Translations under genes and position numbers: made by a program
Part shown: positions 1 to 9,925 of the stretch, in pieces
Layout: the number at the start of each line of letters is the position of its first letter
Numbering within the stretch: position 1 is the stretch's first letter
Source of the DNA: Telmatospirillum sp.
Lineage (GTDB): Bacteria; Pseudomonadota; Alphaproteobacteria; Rhodospirillales; Magnetospirillaceae
Direction: 5' to 3'
DNA length: 33,817 nt
NCBI GenBank assembly: GCA_031291415.1
Contig: JARLJB010000313.1
Span: 1-33,817 of the forward strand
The notes under the pieces: generated by a model
Told to the model about the DNA's origin: nothing
The model's database searches: none
What the model saw: the letters and a program-made list of their open reading frames with translations, nothing else

Positions 1-126
1 CACTTGATCGAAAATTTCTTCTGTCGACTCAAGCAGTTTCGAGCCATTGCGACCCGCTACGATAAAACTGCGAGAAATTTCCTCGCCGCCGTTCACCTGG
101 CGGCCTCTGTGGTCTGGCTCAATTGA
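1..126 (+). CDS. IS5-family transposase, C-terminal fragment (cut by window edge)
   Basis: The window opens inside a reading frame of 41 codons ending in TGA at 124-126. The peptide begins HLIENFFCRLKQFRAIATRY and ends AASVVWLN. The HxxEN(F)FxxLKxFRxIATRYDK pattern is the conserved C-terminal end of IS5-family (IS427-type) DDE transposases and includes the last acidic catalytic residue (the E in IEN). The start and the other catalytic residues lie left of the window, so it cannot be said whether the element is intact. No passenger gene is visible. The call rests on motif recognition only. Confidence 0.85.
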   Translation, partial: HLIENFFCRLKQFRAIATRYDKTARNFLAAVHLAASVVWLN

Positions 127-137
127 GGACACGCCCT
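1..137 (+). mobile_element. Right end of an IS5-type insertion sequence
   Basis: The transposase stop at 126 is followed directly by GGACACGCCC and then TAG. A terminus of this kind, with GGGCGTGTCC reading inward, placed a few bases after the transposase stop and next to a TA dinucleotide, fits the right inverted repeat of IS427-group elements, which duplicate TA. The other end is outside the window, so the boundary near 134-137 is inferred. Confidence 0.4.
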
Positions 138-497
138 AGTGCTCTTTGTGGTCGTTCCGTTTTTTTTATCGCATATGAACGATGAAAATAAGATTTTCTG
201 CAAAAGCTTTGTGAGCATACGTATATGATATCTACGCTGTTTTACATAAATATATGCGTAACAGTTATTTGTATGTCTGTGTGTTTTGTTATTTATATCA
301 TACAATAAATTTACGATTTTTTCGGGCGTTCTGGTCGAAAAACTGCAGGATTTATGGCTAATCACCACAGGATAATAAGTGAATATCTGTTCTATTCTCG
401 TCTTTTTCTGTTCGTTCGACTATAAGAGAAATGACTTTTTGAACTCATACGCTCCTGGCGTGCAATGCACAAATATCGTGTTTATGACGAGGCAACA
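138..497. other. AT-rich intergenic gap
   Basis: About 360 bases between the IS end and the cupin gene. Most of it (roughly 150-330) is far richer in A and T than the surrounding genes, with T runs and many ATAT/TATG steps. No tRNA, convincing gene, strong terminator or clear repeat pair was seen. It may hold the promoter of the cupin gene. The composition is also compatible with DNA brought in with the neighbouring IS. Confidence 0.5.
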
Positions 498-845
498 ATG
501 GAGACATTGTCCGGCAATCTCTTGGCAGACATTCCTGTACGGTCCAAAGATGAGGTGGTTACCACGTTGCTGAGCAGGGCAGAGGGGCGGATCGAACGTA
601 TCGTGTCGACGGGCCAAGTCAGCCCCGCGGATTTTTGGTACGATCAGGCTTGGGCCGAATGGGTGATCGTGATGTCGGGCGGTGCAACACTGCAATTTGC
701 CGATACCGATGAACTGTATCGTATGGGGCGGGGAGACTATGCGTTTATTGCTCCGCATCGGCTTCACCGCGTTGCCTGGACCGATCCAAACGTGCCGACG
801 GTGTGGCTGGCGATCCACTTCGGCGGCGGGCCGGCGGTGGGCTGA
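498..845 (+). CDS. Small cupin-domain protein
   Basis: A single-domain cupin of 115 residues. The start at 498 is chosen because GACGAGG (486-492) lies 5 nt upstream; an ATG at 465 in the same frame has no such site. The core shows cupin motif 1 in a divergent form (FWYDQAWAEWVIVMSG), keeping the motif glutamate but with W-Y-D-Q where classical cupins have HxH. Motif 2 is GRGDYAFIAPHRLHRV with the usual histidine. This WYDQ-type small cupin is a recognisable bacterial family with no firm function; the missing HxH suggests altered or absent metal binding. It stands alone, with an AT-rich gap upstream and about 200 nt to the next gene, so context gives no substrate. Confidence 0.75.
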   Translation: METLSGNLLADIPVRSKDEVVTTLLSRAEGRIERIVSTGQVSPADFWYDQAWAEWVIVMSGGATLQFADTDELYRMGRGDYAFIAPHRLHRVAWTDPNVPTVWLAIHFGGGPAVG

Positions 846-1049
846 ACTTGACCCGACTTCGACGGTATCCCGATTTAGTTCATTTTGTGCTGCTTGGCTG
901 ATAGTTATTGTCGACAGAGACCTTATCTTCCACTATATTCCCGGATCAACATCATTGGATATCCTGTCGTCACCGTCGAAGCTGGCTTGATTTCTCGCCG
1001 GGGACGTCTAAGTGTTTGTCCTTATCCCGCGTGACCATATCCGCTTTTT

Positions 1050-1757
1050 ATGAGTACTCCGCATATGACGTCGGTTCTGACAGGGCGCTTGATCCTGGAA
1101 TCTCTTTACACGAATGGCGAACAAACAACGGTTGCCGCCTTGGCAACGGCGTTGAACGTCGAACCCGCCGCGCTTGAGAAACTGCTTCAGTCTCTATCTG
1201 CGGCGAAGTTGGTGATCCGCACCGACGACTCTCTAGCCCTTACCGATGGCGGCAGATCCTGGTGCGCGTCCAAGATCAAGCAAAGCCCAAGTGGTGAGGC
1301 GGCGCCGCTCGATAGCGCTCGGCCGGCGCTGGCAATTGATCAGGGGCGGCCCGATCCGATACCAATGTCGCTCAGTCGAGCGACGATGCCGACAGTTCTT
1401 AAGAGCAGCCGGATTCAAGGTGTCGATGTTGTCCATCTGAAGCGGCGTAAGGTGCGGAGCGCCGTCCTCGACAAACCGGCGGAACCCACGGCAAGTTCGG
1501 TGTTTTCATCAGCACCCGTCGCATCTTCTGCGGCGCCCGTCGCACCGGCGCCCGTCGCACCAGCACCCGTCGTCGCAGCTGCCGCGGCAACCCCGGCACC
1601 CACCACGCAAACGCGCCGCAAACGCGAGCCGGCCAAAGAGGCGAAGGCTCCTGCCTCGGAGACCGTGACTTTGCAGCCTGGCAAGGCTGAGTCTCCGCGC
1701 GTTGTGGTCAACAGCGATGGCTTTGTGACGCACATCAACGGGACGAGAATCTACTAA
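1050..1757 (+). CDS. Hypothetical winged-helix protein with Ala/Pro-rich linker
   Basis: Unrecognised protein of 235 residues. Residues about 1-75 (TGRLILESLYTNGEQTTVAA, then two further helices and a LALTDGGR turn) look like a winged helix-turn-helix of the kind seen in MarR/ArsR-like proteins. A middle part ends in a low-complexity stretch (about 155-190) built on APVAP repeats, followed by a basic RRKREPAKEAK segment. The last 20 residues (VVVNSDGFVTHINGTRIY) are ordered in appearance and may be a conserved tail. The start is uncertain: there is no good ribosome site before 1050, and an ATG at 1065 is equally possible. A DNA-binding or structural role is a guess. The gene converges on the alanine dehydrogenase at 1898. 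Confidence 0.6.
   Translation: MSTPHMTSVLTGRLILESLYTNGEQTTVAALATALNVEPAALEKLLQSLSAAKLVIRTDDSLALTDGGRSWCASKIKQSPSGEAAPLDSARPALAIDQGRPDPIPMSLSRATMPTVLKSSRIQGVDVVHLKRRKVRSAVLDKPAEPTASSVFSSAPVASSAAPVAPAPVAPAPVVAAAAATPAPTTQTRRKREPAKEAKAPASETVTLQPGKAESPRVVVNSDGFVTHINGTRIY
1533..1571 (+). repeat. Short in-frame tandem repeat encoding APVAP
   Basis: A 15-base unit (GCGCCCGTCGCACCG) is present twice with one base changed, followed by a third partial copy. It lies in frame inside the hypothetical gene and encodes APVAP APVAP APV. It is a likely site of length change by slippage. Confidence 0.75.
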
Positions 1758-1863
1758 AGCGACCGCAATGGCCGCTGGTGTGGCGCGCGTCAGCTTCTTC
1801 CCGGACGTCGCCGAGCACGATCCACCGTCGACATCTTCCAGCCCCTGAGGTGACAAGAGGCTT

Positions 1864-1892
1864 GCCAAGTCTCGATCTCATCGAGACTTGGC
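1864..1892 (-). terminator. Stem-loop after the first alanine dehydrogenase gene
   Basis: Perfect 13-bp inverted repeat (GCCAAGTCTCGAT / ATCGAGACTTGGC) with a 3-base loop CTC. It starts 5 nt beyond the stop of the alanine dehydrogenase gene that ends at 1898. There is no T tract on either side, so it may be a transcript-end stabiliser or a factor-dependent stop and not a classical intrinsic terminator. It also faces the convergent gene ending at 1757. Confidence 0.55.
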
Positions 1893-1897
1893 GCCAC

Positions 1898-3016
1898 CTA
1901 CCGTGCCAGGGTGTGTTCCGGCGGAATATAGGCGAGTTTCTGTTCGCGGGCGACCGACGGCTCGGTCAGGCAGCCATGGTGAATGTTGAGCCCCGACAGG
2001 AAATAGGGCGAGGACAACAAAGCCGCACGGTATCCCTGATCGGCGATCTGCAGGATATAGGGCAGGGTGGCGTTGTTGAGAGCGTAGGTCGCTGTCCACG
2101 GGACGGCGCCGGCCATATTTACGACGCAGTGATGGACCACGCCTTCCTCGACGTAGGTTGGATCGGCATGGGTGGTCGGCCGGCTGGTCTCGAAACAGCC
2201 GCCTTGGTCGATGGCGACGTCGACCACCACCGAACCTGGCCGCATTGAGGCAACCATTTCGCGGGTGACGACCTTCGGTGCCGAGGCGCCTTTGACCAGA
2301 ACGGCGCCGATCACCAAATCGGATTCGGCAACGCAACTGGCGACCGCCGACCGGTTGGCCTTGACCGTTCTCAGGCCCCAGCCGAAGCGCTTGGCCAGGC
2401 GTTCGAGCACGTCGAGGTCGTTGTCGAGAACCATGACGTCGGCTCCCAGGCCAATCGCCGTTTCGACCGCGCTTTCACCGACCACGCCACCGCCGATCAC
2501 CGTGACCCGGGCCGGTCTGACACCGGGAACCCGGCCGAACAGAATACCCCGGCCGCCATGAGCCTTTTCAAGGGAATAGGCGCCGGCCTGGATGGCCATG
2601 CGTCCGGCGACCTGCGACATCGGCGCCAGCAGCGGCAGATGGCCATGCGCGTCGGTAATCGTCTCATAGGCGATGCAGACGGCGCCGCTGTTCAAAAGAT
2701 CCATGGTGAGGTCGGGAAAGGGCGCCAGATGCAGATAGGTGAACAGCACGTGATTGCCATTCAGCAAGCGCCGCTCGGCTGGCTCCGGCTCTTTGACCTT
2801 GACGATCAGCTCAGCTTCGGCAAAAACCTCCTGGGCGCTGGCGACAACTGTGGCGCCGGCAGCCTTGTAGTCATCATCGCTACAGCCGATGCCCGTCCCG
2901 GCGGCGGTTTCGACCACCACCGAGTGCTTTTGGGTGACGATTTCGGCAACGCTTTCCGGGGTGAGACCCACCCGGTATTCGTGCACTTTGATTTCTTTGG
3001 GAACACCGATCCGCAT
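1898..3016 (-). CDS. ald: Alanine dehydrogenase (paralogue 1)
   Basis: NAD-dependent L-alanine dehydrogenase, 372 residues, the usual family length. It interconverts L-alanine and pyruvate plus ammonium in the cytoplasm. The N-terminal substrate domain opens [20 protein letters not shown]. The expected substrate and catalytic residues are in place: R15, K75 (IVKVKEP), H96 (TYLHLAP) and the Asp of AIDQGGCFE near 270. The NAD-binding Rossmann loop is [15 protein letters not shown], with an acidic residue (VLDND) ending the second strand. GGAAGGGG lies just before the ATG at 3016. It follows an amino acid permease on the same strand (gap about 130 nt) and has a close paralogue on the other side of that permease. 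It keeps the key residues but differs from the paralogue at many surface positions, so the two may differ in regulation or kinetics. Confidence 0.95.
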   Translation of the reverse strand: MRIGVPKEIKVHEYRVGLTPESVAEIVTQKHSVVVETAAGTGIGCSDDDYKAAGATVVASAQEVFAEAELIVKVKEPEPAERRLLNGNHVLFTYLHLAPFPDLTMDLLNSGAVCIAYETITDAHGHLPLLAPMSQVAGRMAIQAGAYSLEKAHGGRGILFGRVPGVRPARVTVIGGGVVGESAVETAIGLGADVMVLDNDLDVLERLAKRFGWGLRTVKANRSAVASCVAESDLVIGAVLVKGASAPKVVTREMVASMRPGSVVVDVAIDQGGCFETSRPTTHADPTYVEEGVVHHCVVNMAGAVPWTATYALNNATLPYILQIADQGYRAALLSSPYFLSGLNIHHGCLTEPSVAREQKLAYIPPEHTLAR

Positions 3017-3149
3017 GACATCCCCTTCCGGACGAAAAGCTGGTGATAGCTTAAATCCGGAAGGGGTGCAATGTCCCTAATAAAAATGTGATTACTGGCA
3101 AAACCGATCGTTTTAGGTTTGGTGTGTTCCTCCGCCGCTTGGCGGGTCG

Positions 3150-4550
3150 CTAGGAAACATCGGGTTCGGCGACAGGGCGAACGAGCTTCCGGTGGTAGCC
3201 GGCGCAGTAGTAGCTGACCAGAAGGAAGGCGAACCAGCAGGGAGCCACCAAAAGGGCGACTTGGTTGTTTTCATCGAAGCTCATCGTGATGACGACGAAG
3301 ATCAGAAAGGCCAGTACGACATAGTTGGCCAGCGGGTAGAGCGGCATCTTATATCGAAGTTTGGCCACTTCCGCCGGGGTCAGGGCGGCCCGGTATTTCA
3401 TCTGAACGACGACGATGATGCCCCAGACGAACAGCGTACCCGAGGTGGCGACGCTGGTGACGTAATTGAAGACTTGGCCGGGCACCAGATAGTTGAGGAC
3501 GACGCCGATCAGCAGCAGCGCCGTCGACACGCGCAGCGCGTTGGCCGGGACTTTTCGGCTGTTGAGATGTCCGAAAGTTTCGGGCGCTTTGCCTTGCAGG
3601 GAAAGGTTGTAAAGCATCCGGCCTGTGCTGAAGATGCCGCTGTTGCAGGACGACAGAGCCGCCGTCAGGATGACGAAATTGATGAGGCCGGCGGCCGATG
3701 GGATTCCCAATTTCGAGAAAGTGGCGACGAATGGGCTGCCGATCGTCCCCAATTGATCGTACGGATAGAGCGACATGATGACGAACAAGGTGCCGATATA
3801 GAAAATCAAGATCCGCCAGAAAATCTTGTCGATGGCGGCCGGCAGGCTCTTTTCCGGATTTTTGGCTTCTCCGGCCGTCACGCCCACCAGTTCGATGCCG
3901 ATATAGGCAAAGCTGACCATCACCAGCGATAGCGAAAAGCCGTGGAATCCTTTGGCAAAAAATCCGCCATTGACCGTCCACAAGTTGGAAATTCCGACCG
4001 CCACGCCGTTATTTCCGAGGCCGAAGACGATCATCGCGCCGCCAAACACGATCATCGCGACGATGGTGACGACCTTGATCAGGGCAAACCAGAACTCGAA
4101 TTCGCCATAGGCTTTGACGGATGTGAAATTGACCGTCGACATACAGAGGACGGCGATCAGGGCGGGAATCCACTGCGGAAGATCGGGTTGCCAGAAATGC
4201 ACATAGACCCCGACCGCGGTGATTTCCGCCATGCAGGTTACCACCCAGGCAAACCAATAGGTCCAGCCGGTCAGGTAACCGAAAAGCGGGCTGATGAAGT
4301 GGTGTGCGTAAGCGCTGAAGGAGCCGGATACGGGATGGGCCAGGGCGACCTCTCCCAAAGCGCGCATCATGAAGAACATGACAACGCCGGCAACTAAATA
4401 TGAAATCATCAGCATCGGTCCGGCAGTCTTGATGGCACTTGCCGATCCGTAGAACAGTCCAACGCCGATGGCGCCGCCGATTGCAATGAGTTGAATATGT
4501 CTTTCTTTCAGTCCTCGATGGAGTTCTTCCTTTGGAATGTCATTGGCCAT
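3150..4550 (-). CDS. APC-family amino acid permease
   Basis: Proton-coupled amino acid transporter of the AAT group (CycA/AnsP/GabP-like), 466 residues from the ATG at 4550, normal for the family. The frame stays open to 4895, but that part overlaps the next gene; MANDIPKEELHRGLKERHIQ is the typical start. An ATG at 4559 is also possible, since the ribosome site GGAGG ends 2 nt before that one and 11 nt before 4550. About 12 hydrophobic segments are seen, the first containing the family signature (LIAIGGAIGVGLFYGSASAI), followed by AGP. The flanking alanine dehydrogenases and nearby Lrp regulator make alanine, D-alanine, glycine or serine likely substrates. Substrate specificity cannot be read from the sequence. 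Confidence 0.9.
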   Translation of the reverse strand: MANDIPKEELHRGLKERHIQLIAIGGAIGVGLFYGSASAIKTAGPMLMISYLVAGVVMFFMMRALGEVALAHPVSGSFSAYAHHFISPLFGYLTGWTYWFAWVVTCMAEITAVGVYVHFWQPDLPQWIPALIAVLCMSTVNFTSVKAYGEFEFWFALIKVVTIVAMIVFGGAMIVFGLGNNGVAVGISNLWTVNGGFFAKGFHGFSLSLVMVSFAYIGIELVGVTAGEAKNPEKSLPAAIDKIFWRILIFYIGTLFVIMSLYPYDQLGTIGSPFVATFSKLGIPSAAGLINFVILTAALSSCNSGIFSTGRMLYNLSLQGKAPETFGHLNSRKVPANALRVSTALLLIGVVLNYLVPGQVFNYVTSVATSGTLFVWGIIVVVQMKYRAALTPAEVAKLRYKMPLYPLANYVVLAFLIFVVITMSFDENNQVALLVAPCWFAFLLVSYYCAGYHRKLVRPVAEPDVS

Positions 4551-4618
4551 GACTGGCATCTCCTCCCGAAAAGGTTCATTTTTGACCCATTGGTTTTGAT
4601 GTCGTGCCAGTAATCCGG

Positions 4619-4653
4619 CCTTGCACCGTTCGGGAGTCCCGAACGGTGCAAGG
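4619..4653. repeat. Perfect 16-bp stem-loop between alanine dehydrogenase 2 and permease
   Basis: Inverted repeat with arms 4619-4634 and 4638-4653 (CCTTGCACCGTTCGGG and its exact complement) around the loop AGT. It lies between the end of alanine dehydrogenase 2 (4670) and the permease start. On the plus strand it is followed by a T-rich stretch, but no plus-strand gene precedes it. On the minus strand, the direction of the genes, there is no T tract. It could partly terminate or stabilise the dehydrogenase message and so uncouple its level from that of the permease. Confidence 0.7.
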
Positions 4654-4669
4654 TTACCATTTTTGTTTT

Positions 4670-5782
4670 TTAAAGGAGGGACTTGGGGGCTGTGTATTTC
4701 AGGCCGAGAGCATCGGCGACGGCCTGATAGGTCAGTTTCCCGGTATGGACATTGAGGCCGGCCAGCAGATGCGGATCGCTGCTGAGGGCTTCCTTCCATC
4801 CCTTGTTGGCCAGAGCCAGCGCGAATGGAAGCGTCGCATTGGCAAGCGCGAAGGTCGAGGTCCGTGCCACGGCGCCCGGCATGTTGGCGACGCAATAGTG
4901 GACCACACCGTCGACGACGAAAGTCGGCTCGGCATGAGTGGTGGCATGGCTGGTCTCGAAGCAGCCGCCCTGATCGATGGCGATGTCGACGAGAACAGAA
5001 CCGGGCTGCATCTTTTTGACCATGTCGGCGGTTACCAGCTTCGGTGTCGTCGCGCCGGCGACCAGGACGGCGCCGATGACCAGATCAGCGTCGATGACCA
5101 GGCGTTCGATCTCGGCAGGCGTCGAGAAGACGGTGCGCAAAGCGGTGCCGAAACGGTCGGTTGCGCGGCGCAACGCCGGAAGCGAGCGATCGACGATCGT
5201 CACATTGGCACCGGTGCCCAAGGCGATGAGAGCCGCGTTGGATCCGGCCACACCAGCCCCCAGGATCACCACATTGGCCGGAGCGACGCCGGGGACTCCG
5301 CCCAGCAGGACGCCGCGTCCGCCGCATTCCTTCTCCAGACTGGCGGCGCCCACCTGGATGGACATGCGTCCGGCGACTTCCGACATCGGCGTCAACAACG
5401 GCAACGAGTGATCGGCTGCGGTGACGGTCTCGTAAGCGACACAGATCGCTCCACTTTCGATCAGGTCGTGAGTCTGTTCCGGATCCGGCGCAAGGTGCAG
5501 ATAGGTGAACAGGATCTGGCCTTCCCGCAATTTCTTGCGTTCGGCGGCCAGCGGTTCCTTCACTTTGACGATCATGTCGGAGGCGGCGAAGATCTCGTCG
5601 GCGGTGCCGATGATCGTCGCTCCAGCCTTCTGGTAATCGGCATCGGTAATGCCGGCTCCAATTCCGGCACCCTTTTCGATCGCCACTTTGTGGCCGGCCG
5701 CGACCAGTTCATGAACGCCGGACGGAACGAGCCCAACCCGGTACTCGTGAACTTTAGTTTCCTTTGGAACACCGATCTTCAT
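4670..5782 (-). CDS. ald: Alanine dehydrogenase (paralogue 2)
   Basis: Second NAD-dependent alanine dehydrogenase, 370 residues. The start at 5782 is set by GGAGG six bases upstream; a longer frame to 5818 lacks support. R15, K75 and H96 are all present (MKIGVPKETKVHEYR, IVKVKEP, TYLHLAP), as are the Rossmann loop VVILGAGVAGSNAALIALG and the [11 protein letters not shown] segment carrying the catalytic Asp. It is transcribed away from the Lrp-type regulator at 5926, with a 143-nt divergent region between, the usual arrangement for an Lrp-controlled ald. This copy, next to the regulator, is the likelier direct target. It shares an overall layout and many blocks with the copy at 1898-3016, so duplication followed by divergence, or separate acquisition, is plausible. 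Confidence 0.95.
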   Translation of the reverse strand: MKIGVPKETKVHEYRVGLVPSGVHELVAAGHKVAIEKGAGIGAGITDADYQKAGATIIGTADEIFAASDMIVKVKEPLAAERKKLREGQILFTYLHLAPDPEQTHDLIESGAICVAYETVTAADHSLPLLTPMSEVAGRMSIQVGAASLEKECGGRGVLLGGVPGVAPANVVILGAGVAGSNAALIALGTGANVTIVDRSLPALRRATDRFGTALRTVFSTPAEIERLVIDADLVIGAVLVAGATTPKLVTADMVKKMQPGSVLVDIAIDQGGCFETSHATTHAEPTFVVDGVVHYCVANMPGAVARTSTFALANATLPFALALANKGWKEALSSDPHLLAGLNVHTGKLTYQAVADALGLKYTAPKSLL

Positions 5783-5925
5783 TGAAGCCTCCATTTGCCG
5801 CGATATTCGAAGTCGCAATTATCGCTTAAAACGGACCGAATTTTTTTGCAAAGTGAAGCTAAAAAGTCATACTATTTCGTAAGTTATTCGAACAAAATCT
5901 CAAATAACGCAATATTGTTCAAATC
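5783..5925. promoter_or_regulatory. Divergent ald/lrp control region with an inverted repeat
   Basis: The 143-nt AT-rich region between the divergent ald and Lrp-family genes. GAACAA (5890-5895) and TTGTTC (5915-5920) form an inverted pair with centres 25 nt apart, and the first sits in a TTCGAA palindrome (5887-5892). The second half-site lies only 5 nt before the regulator's ATG, as expected for autorepression. Lrp-family sites are degenerate, so this is a candidate operator only. Confidence 0.4.
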
Positions 5926-6384
5926 ATGAAACTCGACACAAAAGATCGTGCGATTCTCAAGCTCCTGCAAGCGAACGCCGGCCAGAGCAATGTCGAACTG
6001 GCCGACCGGGTCGGCTTGTCGCCATCGGCCTGCCTGCGTCGCGTTCAGCTTCTGGAAGAGGCTGGTATCATTGAGGGATCCGCCCTGCTGCTCAATCCCG
6101 TGGCGATGGGATTTTCAGGGAACGCTTTCGTTCAGGTGACGCTCGACCAACAGGGCCGGCAGACCCTGGATCGCTTCGAAGCCGCAGTCACCGAGGTCCC
6201 GGAAGTGTTGTCCTGTTACTTGCTGGCCGGACAGGCCGATTATTTCCTGCATGTGGTCTACCGCGACAGCGTCGACCTTGAACGTATCCATACCGATATT
6301 CTGACCCGTCTTCCCGGTGTCATTCGCGTGCAGTCGATTCTTTCGCTACGGACAGTCAAACGAGGTATCGCCCTGCCGATCTGA
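5926..6384 (+). CDS. Lrp/AsnC-family transcriptional regulator
   Basis: Regulator of 152 residues, typical for the family. Residues 1-60 carry the AsnC-type helix-turn-helix (LDTKDRAILKLLQANAGQSN, then VELADRVGLSPSACLRRVQLLEEAGII). The remainder is the RAM effector-binding domain, ending in the usual strand (VIRVQSILSLRTVKRGIALP). It is divergent from an alanine dehydrogenase, so it probably senses alanine or a related amino acid and controls the ald and permease genes; in alphaproteobacteria such pairs are commonly alanine-responsive activators. No strong ribosome site precedes the ATG. It converges with ureG, leaving 16 nt between the two stops. Confidence 0.92.
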   Translation: MKLDTKDRAILKLLQANAGQSNVELADRVGLSPSACLRRVQLLEEAGIIEGSALLLNPVAMGFSGNAFVQVTLDQQGRQTLDRFEAAVTEVPEVLSCYLLAGQADYFLHVVYRDSVDLERIHTDILTRLPGVIRVQSILSLRTVKRGIALPI

Positions 6385-6400
6385 TCGCGGCAATCGGCGA

Positions 6401-7027
6401 TTATGCCGCCGCCATCGGTCTCTTGGGCAGACCGCCCGAAGTAATGATGAAGGTGGCGACTTCCTCCAGGCCTTCGCCGCTCTTCAGATTGGTGAACAGG
6501 AACGGACGGCTGCCGCGCATGCGGCGCGCGTCGTGGTCCATGACCTCAAGGCTGGCGCCGACCATCGGCGCCAGATCGATCTTGTTGATCACCAGAAGGT
6601 CCGAGCGGGTAATGCCGGGGCCGCCTTTGCGCGGAATCTTGTCGCCGGCCGCCACGTCGATGACATAGATGGTGATATCGGCCAGTTCCGGCGAAAAGGT
6701 GGCTGACAGATTGTCGCCGCCCGATTCCACCAGGATGACCTCGAGCCCCGGAAATCGGGCGGCCATTTCGGAGACCGCCGCCAGATTGATCGAGGCGTCC
6801 TCGCGGATGGCGGTATGAGGGCAACCTCCGGTTTCCACACCCATGATGCGGTCGGGCGTCAAGGCCCCGGACCGCGTGAGAAATTCGGCGTCTTCGCGGG
6901 TGTAGATGTCGTTGGTGATGGCGGCGATGTTGTAGCTGCCGCGCAGCCGCTTGCACAGGCGATCCATCAGCGCTGTCTTGCCCGAGCCCACGGGTCCGCC
7001 GATTCCGACGCGGAAAAGAGATGTCAT
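6401..7027 (-). CDS. ureG: Urease accessory GTPase UreG
   Basis: GTPase of 208 residues that powers nickel insertion into urease as part of the UreDFG complex. The P-loop is GPVGSGKT at residues 11-18. The nickel-binding Cys-Pro-His motif is in [15 protein letters not shown], and [15 protein letters not shown] and the VINKIDLAP base-specificity motif follow. It is the last gene of the urt-ure block: its ATG overlaps the ureF stop (TCAT at 7024-7027 on the plus strand, that is ATGA on the coding strand), so translation is probably coupled. No clear intrinsic terminator is visible before the convergent Lrp gene. Confidence 0.97.
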   Translation of the reverse strand: MTSLFRVGIGGPVGSGKTALMDRLCKRLRGSYNIAAITNDIYTREDAEFLTRSGALTPDRIMGVETGGCPHTAIREDASINLAAVSEMAARFPGLEVILVESGGDNLSATFSPELADITIYVIDVAAGDKIPRKGGPGITRSDLLVINKIDLAPMVGASLEVMDHDARRMRGSRPFLFTNLKSGEGLEEVATFIITSGGLPKRPMAAA

Positions 7028-7731
7028 GATCTGAAAAGCCTCGTGTATTGGGTTTCGTGACGCATGCTGGTCCAGTCGACCATCGGGGTGGCGGTGCCCA
7101 AATCGTCGAAAGATACTTCGCCAGCGGCGACGACGAGTTCGGGGACCAGGTCGGTCAGGATGCGGATGGCGCGTTGGCCATCGGTCTGACCCAAAGGGAT
7201 CAGGCGGACGGCGGCCGATACCAGATTGGCGGCGACCGCCTGCAAAAAAGCGGCAAGCGCCATATCTTCACCGATGTCGACGGCTGCCGCGGCGACGGCG
7301 ACCGCCAGGGCGTAAGGGGGGGACTCCAAGCCGGCCAGCCAGATGTCGAGGGCTGGAATCGGCCAGCCTTTCTGCAAAGTCGTAACGAAGGCGCGACCCT
7401 GTGACCGCGATTCAAGAGCCGTTTCGGCGGTACCTCGCCAAGCATCGGCCAATTCGATGATGGCCGCCAGACGGCCACGGTCCCCCAGGGTGACGGCTCG
7501 GTGGGCTTCAAGGAAAAGAGCCGCGTCGATTCTGGCCGCTCCTTGCCGGAGAATTGCCGCCACCCAGCCGACGACACCCGGCAGATCGGTGAGGAATCCC
7601 GTCTCGACCGCCTGCTCCAAACCGTGCGAGTAGCTGAAACTGCCGACCGGGAAGGCGGGCGACAGCCAGGACATCAGCCGCAGAAGGCCTGCCTGATTGG
7701 CGGTGCCATAACGCGGGCGGTCCTCAGGCAT
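7024..7731 (-). CDS. ureF: Urease accessory protein UreF
   Basis: Urease maturation factor of 235 residues that acts with UreD and UreG as a GTPase-regulating scaffold. The start is set at 7731, giving [20 protein letters not shown]; the frame is open further upstream, but that part is the wrong frame of ureE. The family signature [20 protein letters not shown] lies near the N terminus, and the C-terminal part ([20 protein letters not shown]) is also typical. The ATG sits inside the His-codon run that ends ureE, an 8-nt overlap, and the stop overlaps the ureG start by 4 nt. These tight overlaps indicate a single polycistronic unit. Confidence 0.95.
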   Translation of the reverse strand: MPEDRPRYGTANQAGLLRLMSWLSPAFPVGSFSYSHGLEQAVETGFLTDLPGVVGWVAAILRQGAARIDAALFLEAHRAVTLGDRGRLAAIIELADAWRGTAETALESRSQGRAFVTTLQKGWPIPALDIWLAGLESPPYALAVAVAAAAVDIGEDMALAAFLQAVAANLVSAAVRLIPLGQTDGQRAIRILTDLVPELVVAAGEVSFDDLGTATPMVDWTSMRHETQYTRLFRS

Positions 7732-8194
7732 GATGATGATGCTCCGGTTGGTGAGAAGCGCTCGCGTAGGCGCCGCCCTCGGCTTGAAACGGCGCGTCGC
7801 GCCGCTCGACCCGGCCGCCGAGGCCGGTGACCATGGCAACCAGCACATGGTCGTCCAGGATGCGCAAGCCGCCGCCCGCCAGAATTTGCAGCGGCGCGTG
7901 ACGGTTGCCGATATGCCAGGCGACGCGGACCAGCGCTTCGGCGTCGGTGCAGTGGATATCGGCCACCGCTTCCGCCGCCGCCCGGACGGCGATCCAGCCG
8001 CCGTCGGCCAGCTCAAGGCCGTCGCCATCCCCCAGCAATGTCGCCTCGGGAAGATCGAGCAGGAAGTCGTCGCCGGCGTCGTCGGTCATCGCCAGACGCC
8101 GGCGATGGCGGTCGGCCCAAGCCAGGGTGATGGTGCCCCCGGACTCTTGGATGGGCCATGTTCCGGCCGGTCGGCAGGCGATGACGCGTCGCAT
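7724..8194 (-). CDS. ureE: Urease nickel metallochaperone UreE
   Basis: Nickel chaperone of 156 residues. The N-terminal UreE domain (to about 70) is followed by the metal-binding domain with WHIGNRHAPLQI, whose histidine is the conserved nickel ligand in other UreE proteins. The protein ends in a short His tail, HQPEHHHHA, a modest version of the His-rich tails that bind extra nickel. GAGGAGG precedes the ATG at 8194. It lies between ureC (gap 12 nt) and ureF (8-nt overlap). Length and motifs are normal. Confidence 0.94.
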   Translation of the reverse strand: MRRVIACRPAGTWPIQESGGTITLAWADRHRRRLAMTDDAGDDFLLDLPEATLLGDGDGLELADGGWIAVRAAAEAVADIHCTDAEALVRVAWHIGNRHAPLQILAGGGLRILDDHVLVAMVTGLGGRVERRDAPFQAEGGAYASASHQPEHHHHA

Positions 8195-8206
8195 GCGGCT
8201 TCCTCC

Positions 8207-9913
<1,707 letters not shown>

Positions 9914-9925
9914 GGAGGGCCTCCT

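Noticed and set aside
93-368. Minus-strand open frame in the left AT-rich gap
   Set aside because: No ribosome site and a composition unlike the real genes; part of it is antisense to the transposase end.
1533-1571. Repeat array resembling a CRISPR
   Set aside because: The units are contiguous without spacers, in frame, and encode an Ala/Pro linker.
3132-3145. Terminator after the permease gene (CCGCC-gctt-GGCGG)
   Set aside because: Only 5 bp with a 4-nt loop and no T tract; too weak to call in GC-rich DNA.
4604-5785. Plus-strand frame opposite alanine dehydrogenase 2
   Set aside because: Antisense to a gene with all catalytic residues in place; no motif of its own.
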